This document shows, in pieces, positions 59,399 through 64,000 of a stretch of 64,000 nucleotides of DNA (positions are counted from its first letter, which is position 1; every line of letters begins with the position of its first letter). A program made the position numbers and the translations under genes. Below the pieces are notes generated by a model that was not told where the DNA came from, made no database searches, and was given only the letters and a program-made list of their open reading frames with translations. Source of the DNA: Staphylococcus auricularis (GTDB lineage: Bacteria > Bacillota > Bacilli > Staphylococcales > Staphylococcaceae); contig NZ_LLER01000002.1 in assembly GCF_001500315.1 (NCBI RefSeq), positions 186,001 to 250,000 of the forward strand, written 5' to 3'.

Positions 59399-59420
59399 AC
59401 TTATTTTCATGAAAATAAGT
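59399..59420. promoter_or_regulatory. Perfect 22-bp palindrome
   Basis: ACTTATTTTCATGAAAATAAGT reads the same on both strands. It lies in the divergent gap between the ylaL-like gene and ylaN. It resembles a CodY box (AATTTTCWGAAAATT) but with a two-base centre, so the protein that would bind is unknown. Confidence 0.5.
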
Positions 59421-59524
59421 ACACTTTCACATCACCGTATCCTCGTTTTCAAGTCGCTTAAAGATTATCTTCATCCTAGTATTTTAGCATATTCTCGAAG
59501 CATCCGTGTATTATAGAATTCTGC

Positions 59525-59553
59525 TTGCTTTTTAATATGTAGTAAGATAGAAT
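59525..59553 (+). promoter_or_regulatory. ylaN promoter
   Basis: TTGCTT (59525-59530), 17-nt spacer, TAGAAT (59548-59553), 38 nt before ylaN. Confidence 0.72.
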
Positions 59554-59591
59554 TTAGTGTAAGAACATACAAATGATAGGGGGAGCATTTC

Positions 59592-59867
59592 ATGGTAAAG
59601 AGTCAAAAAATGAGCAATGTGGCATATGATCAACTAAATAAAGATGCTGATAGAATCCTTCAGTTAATCAAAGTTCAAATGGATAACCTGACTTTACCTC
59701 AATGCCCATTATACGAAGAAGTACTCGATACCCAAATGTTTGGCTTACAAAAAGAAGTTGAATTTGCGGTTCAGTTAGACTTAGTCGACAAAGAAGTGGG
59801 TAAAGAAATTATGCTTCGTTTAGAAAAAGAACTTTCTAAACTTCACGATGCATTTACAACAGTCTAA
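59592..59867 (+). CDS. ylaN: YlaN (UPF0358) protein
   Basis: A 91-aa helical protein of UPF0358, recognised by [20 protein letters not shown] and [19 protein letters not shown]. Essential in some conditions in Bacillus and S. aureus and linked to iron homeostasis through Fur. GGGGGAG is the ribosome site. Conserved directly upstream of ftsW. Confidence 0.92.
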   Translation: MVKSQKMSNVAYDQLNKDADRILQLIKVQMDNLTLPQCPLYEEVLDTQMFGLQKEVEFAVQLDLVDKEVGKEIMLRLEKELSKLHDAFTTV

Positions 59868-59976
59868 ACGTCGGCAATATTAATATAGATCAATTTACTG
59901 TTAAAGAAACGGATAGCAAGTCGTACATAGAGAAGATCAATAGCAAATATATGAGATATCATATGATGAATATAGG

Positions 59977-60025
59977 AGTGACTGAGATTGCAACATGTTT
60001 GGATCGCAGTCACTTTTGTTTTTTC
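59977..60025 (+). terminator. ylaN terminator
   Basis: An 8-bp stem (59977-59984 with 60007-60014, AGTGACTG/CAGTCACT) followed by TTTTGTTTTTT. Confidence 0.85.
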
Positions 60026-60168
60026 GGGGCACAAATGTTTCCGTGACAGTGGTTGATTGGGTATGAGCTACACTTCAATGACAAGCAAATCCCACATTGA
60101 ATGCTCCTCCAAGTATTTCATATTTTAACGGATTAAAATGACATTATTCGATAAATGGTGTTGAATTT
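60026..60168. other. Gap between ylaN terminator and ftsW promoter
   Basis: No gene or clear structure seen. Confidence 0.4.
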
Positions 60169-60177
60169 TGCTATAAT
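60169..60177 (+). promoter_or_regulatory. ftsW promoter, extended -10
   Basis: TGCTATAAT (60169-60177) is a perfect extended -10, implying a leader of nearly 200 nt before ftsW. No good -35. Confidence 0.6.
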
Positions 60178-60186
60178 ACACAAGTG

Positions 60187-60256
60187 GTTTCATATAAACA
60201 GATAATGAGATAGTTAGCGTCTCAATTTATACATACATATTGAATATACGTGAAAC
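60187..60256 (+). promoter_or_regulatory. Structured ftsW leader
   Basis: GTTTCATATA (60187-60196) can pair with TATA and TGAAAC (60245-60256), enclosing a smaller TGAGA/TCTCA hairpin (60206-60224). It lies wholly within the predicted 5' leader of ftsW. Confidence 0.4.
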
Positions 60257-60315
60257 AACAATATGATTACAGTAATTCATAAACTATAAGCAAAAACACG
60301 TTTTGATATCATATT

Positions 60316-60381
60316 GTGCTTCTATATAAAAAGAAGAAGGACAAAGATAACCAAGAAGAATTGGATGATAAAAAAGTATGA
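60316..60381 (+). CDS. Possible leader peptide overlapping ftsW start, 21 aa
   Basis: A GTG-initiated 21-codon frame (MLLYKKKKDKDNQEELDDKK V) whose TGA overlaps the ftsW ATG as ATGA. It has no ribosome site, so it may be chance. The ATGA junction and charged content make coupling thinkable. Confidence 0.25.
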   Translation: MLLYKKKKDKDNQEELDDKKV

Positions 60382-61601
60382 ATAAAGTAAAACGATTTTT
60401 TAGTATTATAAATAAAAAGGCGAAATACATAGATTATTCACTCTTAGTGACTTATGTTTTGTTATGTTTAATTGGATTAGTCATGGTCTACAGTGCCAGC
60501 ATGGTTGCTGCTACGAAAGGGAGCTTAACCGGCGGCGTGCCTGTTTCGGGTACATACTTTTACACACGTCAGTTGGCTTATGTCATCGTCGGTTTTGCAA
60601 TCGTGTTTTTCATGGCGTTCTTCTTCAATACGAAGTTGCTCCAACAGACGAAGATCCAACAAATCATGGTCGTGGGTATAATCATTTTACTCGTTGCGAC
60701 ACTCATTTTTGGTAGTAACATTAACGGTTCTAAGAGTTGGCTACGACTCGGTGTCATTAACTTGCAAGTTTCTGAATTCTTGAAGCTAGTCATCCTTTTA
60801 TATATTCCGTTTATGATTGAAAAACGTAGAACCCAAGTCTTTAGAGATCCGAAGATTATGTTTGCCCCTGTAGGATTAATGTTCTTTGCGATAGGGCTCG
60901 TGCTCATCCAACGTGACTTAGGACAAGTGATGCTGTTAACTATTATTTTACTCGCTATCTTGTTCTACGCTGGCTTAGGAGTGAAGATCGCATTGAAATG
61001 GGCTGTACCTATTATTTTTATTATCGTAGTCGGACTTCTCATTGCACTCGCATTTGGTTGGTTACCTAGTTATCTTACAGCACGTTTTAGTACGCTGGTC
61101 GATCCATTTAGCCAAGCATCAGGGACAGGGTATCACATATCCAATTCATTGATTGCGATAGGGAATGGTGGTTTATTAGGCCGAGGTTTAGGTAACAGTA
61201 TTATGAAATTAGGCTATCTACCTGAACCACATACCGATTTTATCTTTTCTATTATTTGTGAAGAACTCGGTTTAATCGGTGGATTACTCGTTATTTTATT
61301 ACTCTTCTTTATCGTTTATCGTGCGTTTGTCTTAGCGAATAAAACCAATTCTTATTTCTACAAATTAGTCTGTGTCGGTATCGCGACATATATTGGGATC
61401 CAAACATTCATCAACTTAGGTGGTATCTCAGGTACGATCCCACTTACTGGTGTACCGTTACCATTTATTAGTTTTGGTGGTTCTTCTATGTTAAGTTTAA
61501 GTATCGCGATTGGACTGTTACTCATCGTAGCGAAACAGATTAAGATCGATAAAGCGCGTGCTAAAAAACAAGCACCAACACAAATATCTAGAAGATATTA
61601 A
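60378..61601 (+). CDS. ftsW: Septal peptidoglycan polymerase FtsW
   Basis: A 407-aa SEDS-family glycosyltransferase, about ten helices, polymerising lipid II at the division septum with a class B PBP. Motifs: LIGLVMVYSASM, GSKSWLRLG, IQRDLGQVML (conserved Asp), SNSLIAIGNGGLLGRGLGNS, EPHTDFIFSIICEELG and GVPLPFISFGGSSM. FtsW is preferred over RodA because of the ylaN-ftsW-pyc context. The ribosome site is weak (GGAT, about 10 nt before the ATG). It sits behind a long structured leader. Confidence 0.94.
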   Translation: MNKVKRFFSIINKKAKYIDYSLLVTYVLLCLIGLVMVYSASMVAATKGSLTGGVPVSGTYFYTRQLAYVIVGFAIVFFMAFFFNTKLLQQTKIQQIMVVGIIILLVATLIFGSNINGSKSWLRLGVINLQVSEFLKLVILLYIPFMIEKRRTQVFRDPKIMFAPVGLMFFAIGLVLIQRDLGQVMLLTIILLAILFYAGLGVKIALKWAVPIIFIIVVGLLIALAFGWLPSYLTARFSTLVDPFSQASGTGYHISNSLIAIGNGGLLGRGLGNSIMKLGYLPEPHTDFIFSIICEELGLIGGLLVILLLFFIVYRAFVLANKTNSYFYKLVCVGIATYIGIQTFINLGGISGTIPLTGVPLPFISFGGSSMLSLSIAIGLLLIVAKQIKIDKARAKKQAPTQISRRY

Positions 61602-61719
61602 TTTTTAGTACACATGAATAACCCTACTTTTAATTAGTATGACACATTTATTTCACAATTTAATTGTCCGCATATTTTAATGTACCAGATTAAAAGTACG
61701 AATATATGATGTAATGATG

Positions 61720-61766
61720 AAACGCTTTTCTAAACAGCTTAGTTGTTTGGAAAGGCGTTTTTATTT
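61720..61766 (+). terminator. ftsW terminator
   Basis: A 17-bp near-perfect stem (61720-61736 with 61744-61760) followed by TTTTATTTT. Confidence 0.9.
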
Positions 61767-62004
61767 TACGAACAATCCCTTCATGACAGTCATTGGATCA
61801 TTATGAGAGACCAATGATAAGAAATCATTTATAACGATTCGGTCTAATTATCGCTATAAAAACGTATGATAATAATATGTAATGTTTACTGATAAGTTTT
61901 ACTTAATATTATGGTTATGGTAATATAAAGATATACTTAAAAGCATAGAATATATAATTAGTATGACATATTTAGTAGAATCATTATGTTTTGTATCATA
62001 TTTC
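61767..62004. other. Gap between ftsW terminator and pyc promoter
   Basis: AT-rich, no gene. Nothing convincing beyond the promoter that follows. Confidence 0.4.
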
Positions 62005-62013
62005 TGGTATGAT
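62005..62013 (+). promoter_or_regulatory. pyc promoter, extended -10
   Basis: TGGTATGAT (62005-62013), an extended -10 with a weak TTATGT about 18 nt upstream. This implies a leader of about 130 nt before pyc. Confidence 0.55.
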
Positions 62014-62063
62014 TTAATACATAGTTCAATTTAGGAACGGGTGAATTAGCAAAGGGGGCTGCA

Positions 62064-62141
62064 ATGGTCGTTCACCGAAATATGTCTTTGTATCAAAAAG
62101 AAAATGATTTAATATTTTGGAAATTGTTTATAAGAAGGTGA
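62064..62141 (+). CDS. Candidate pyc leader peptide, 25 aa
   Basis: AAAGGGGG at 62051-62058 lies 5 nt before ATG 62064, a stronger ribosome site than that of pyc. The frame encodes 25 residues (MVVHRNMSLYQKENDLIFWK LFIRR) and stops at 62139-62141, inside the pyc ribosome site AAGGTGAAA and 6 nt before the pyc ATG. The layout fits translational coupling or leader-peptide control. The peptide is basic and has no known family. Confidence 0.5.
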   Translation: MVVHRNMSLYQKENDLIFWKLFIRR

Positions 62142-62147
62142 AAGCTA

Positions 62148-64000
62148 ATGAGAGAGATACATAAATTATTAGTTGCAAATAGAGGGGAAATTGCGATTCG
62201 GATTTTCAGAGCAGCCACAGAACTCAATATTAAAACGGTCGCAATTTATTCAAACGAAGACAAGAGCGCGTTACATAGATATAAAGCAGACGAATCATAC
62301 TTAGTTAGCGAGGATTTAGGTCCAGCAGAGTCTTACCTTGATATTGAAAGCATCATTGCTGTTGCGAAACGTGCGGGTGCAGATGCGATTCATCCAGGTT
62401 ATGGCTTTCTAAGTGAAAATAAAACCTTTGCACGCCGCTGTGAAGAAGAAGGTATCAAATTCGTCGGCCCACGTATTGAACATTTAGAAATGTTTGGCGA
62501 TAAACTCAAAGCAAGAACTACGGCCATTGAAGCAGATTTACCGGTCATTCCAGGGACAGATGGACCGATTGCTGATTATCAAGCTGCTAAAGCATTCGCA
62601 GATGAAGCTGGCTATCCGTTGATGATTAAAGCAACTAGTGGTGGTGGCGGTAAAGGTATGCGTATCGTCAGATCAGAAGATGAGCTTGAAGAAGCGTTTA
62701 ACCGTGCAAAATCAGAAGCAGAAAAATCATTTGGCGATAGTGAAGTTTACATCGAACGATATATCGACAATCCAAAACACATCGAAGTTCAAGTCATGGG
62801 GGACGAAAAAGGTAATTTAGTACACTTATTTGAACGTGATTGTTCTGTTCAACGTCGTCACCAAAAAGTCGTAGAGGTTGCACCTTCAGTTGCACTCGAA
62901 GATGATTTGAGAACACGTATTTGTGATGCAGCGGTGCACTTAATGAAACATATTAAATATGTCAATGCAGGTACCGTTGAATTCTTAGTATCTGGTGATG
63001 AATTCTTCTTTATCGAAGTCAATCCACGTGTTCAAGTTGAACATACGATTACAGAAATGATTACGGGTATTGATATCGTTAAGACGCAATTACTTGTTGC
63101 TCAAGGTATCGGTTTATTTGACTCTGAAATCAACTTTCCGCAACAACAAGATATTCAAACGTTAGGTTATGCAATCCAATGTCGTATTACGACAGAAGAT
63201 CCATTAAATGACTTTATGCCAGATACAGGTCGTATCAGTGCTTACCGTTCTAGCGGGGGCTTTGGTGTTCGTTTAGATGCAGGTGACGGTTTCCAAGGTG
63301 CAGAAATTTCACCTTATTATGACTCATTACTTGTTAAATTGTCTACACATGCATTAACCTTTAAACAAGCAGAAGAAAAAATGGACCGTTCACTCCAAGA
63401 AATGCGTATTCGTGGCGTGAAAACCAATATTCCATTCTTAATTAACGTGATGCGTCATCCGCAATTCAAATCAGGGGATTATACAACCAAATTCATCGAA
63501 AACACACCAGAGTTATTCGATCTTAAATTGAGTCAAGACCGCGGTACGAAAATGTTAGAGTACATTGGTAACGTAACGATCAATGGCTTCCCAAACGTAG
63601 AACAACGTATGAAACCACATTTTGAACAAACAACGATTCCAAAAGTACCGAACGACAAAGTGCAACAATTTAAAGGTACAAAACAAATATTAGACGAAAA
63701 AGGACCTAAAGCAGTAGCAGAATGGGTCAAAGCACAACAAGATGTATTGGTGACGGATACGACATTTAGAGATGCGCACCAATCCCTACTTGCGACACGT
63801 GTGCGTACAGCAGATATGATGAATATCGCTTCTAAAACTGCTGAAGTGATGAAAGATAGCTTTTCATTAGAAATGTGGGGCGGCGCGACATTCGATGTTG
63901 CTTTCAACTTCTTAAAAGAAAATCCATGGGAACGTTTAGAACGACTTAGACGAGCAGTACCTAACGTGTTATTCCAAATGTTATTACGTGCATCCAATGC
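62148..64000 (+). CDS. pyc: Pyruvate carboxylase, N-terminal part (cut by window end)
   Basis: The frame is open from ATG 62148 to the window edge, 617 codons of an enzyme normally near 1150 aa. It makes oxaloacetate from pyruvate, bicarbonate and ATP. The biotin carboxylase domain (about 1-455) shows LLVANRGEIAIRIFRAATEL, the ATP-grasp loop SGGGGKGMRIV, FERDCSVQRRHQKVVE and EVNPRVQVEHTITEM. From about residue 530 the carboxyltransferase domain begins with VTDTTFRDAHQSLLATRVRT and a WGGATFDVAFNFL motif. The biotinyl domain lies beyond the window. AAGGTGAAAGCT is the ribosome site. Conserved ftsW-pyc order. Confidence 0.96.
   Translation, partial: MREIHKLLVANRGEIAIRIFRAATELNIKTVAIYSNEDKSALHRYKADESYLVSEDLGPAESYLDIESIIAVAKRAGADAIHPGYGFLSENKTFARRCEEEGIKFVGPRIEHLEMFGDKLKARTTAIEADLPVIPGTDGPIADYQAAKAFADEAGYPLMIKATSGGGGKGMRIVRSEDELEEAFNRAKSEAEKSFGDSEVYIERYIDNPKHIEVQVMGDEKGNLVHLFERDCSVQRRHQKVVEVAPSVALEDDLRTRICDAAVHLMKHIKYVNAGTVEFLVSGDEFFFIEVNPRVQVEHTITEMITGIDIVKTQLLVAQGIGLFDSEINFPQQQDIQTLGYAIQCRITTEDPLNDFMPDTGRISAYRSSGGFGVRLDAGDGFQGAEISPYYDSLLVKLSTHALTFKQAEEKMDRSLQEMRIRGVKTNIPFLINVMRHPQFKSGDYTTKFIENTPELFDLKLSQDRGTKMLEYIGNVTINGFPNVEQRMKPHFEQTTIPKVPNDKVQQFKGTKQILDEKGPKAVAEWVKAQQDVLVTDTTFRDAHQSLLATRVRTADMMNIASKTAEVMKDSFSLEMWGGATFDVAFNFLKENPWERLERLRRAVPNVLFQMLLRASN

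Noticed and set aside
60464..60907. Frames on both strands inside ftsW
   Set aside because: Overlap the conserved SEDS coding sequence and lack ribosome sites.

Overview
The window is a low-GC Firmicutes chromosome segment. Gene content and order match the conserved qox-folD-pur-pts-pdh-pot-typA-ftsW-pyc backbone of Staphylococcus. Protein divergence, a lac/MFS segment to the left of qoxD, hmp between the small Ig-like gene and folD, and no cydAB between the glutaredoxin gene and ktrA all point to a species other than S. aureus. I cannot name the species from sequence alone. No rRNA, tRNA or CRISPR array was seen.

Layout. 1-6.9 kb: a tagatose-6-phosphate (lactose/galactose) region. lacR, lacA, lacB, a frameshifted lacC and lacD run on the minus strand. 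lacG (6-phospho-beta-galactosidase) and an MFS transporter run on the plus strand, and lacF/lacE are not in the window. 7.1-11.1 kb: qoxABCD quinol oxidase. 11.5-13.2 kb: a small secreted Ig-like protein and flavohaemoprotein Hmp. 13.3-14.9 kb: a decayed stretch with gene scraps, a tandem repeat, a 56-aa two-helix protein and a relic IS1182-family element with degenerate inverted ends. 15-27.3 kb: folD, then the tightly overlapped purEKCSQLFMNHD operon behind a PurR-box-like pair. 27.5-30.5 kb: ykoEDC, a thiamine-precursor ECF transporter under a TPP riboswitch with a terminator.

30.7-42.4 kb: a 43-aa charged protein, an AuxA-like membrane protein, an RlmI-like methyltransferase, a DUF697-like protein, ptsHI, a glutaredoxin-like protein, ktrA, a structured intergenic element, rpoY-rnjA, a small hypothetical gene, def and a YkyA-type lipoprotein. 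42.6-47.6 kb: pdhABCD with an internal terminator. 47.7-52.4 kb: a UPF0223 gene and potRABCD for spermidine/putrescine uptake. 52.4-54.6 kb: an AuxB-like protein and a DUF4064 paralogue. 54.6-64 kb: a UPF0637 gene, an inositol monophosphatase family gene, ylaF-like, typA, ylaI- and ylaL-like genes, ylaN, ftsW with a long structured leader, and the first third of pyc, cut by the window edge.

Most of the window is core metabolism: purine synthesis, PTS phosphorelay, pyruvate dehydrogenase feeding acetyl-CoA, pyruvate carboxylase feeding oxaloacetate, and aerobic respiration. Envelope functions (AuxA/AuxB-like, FtsW) and RNA turnover (RNase J1 with RNA polymerase epsilon) are interleaved. I found no clear multi-gene novel system. 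The best leads are small or regulatory: possible leader peptides before pyc and ftsW, a structured RNA-like element after ktrA, the AuxB/DUF4064 pair with NPFIRD repeats, the missing cydAB, and the broken lac locus.
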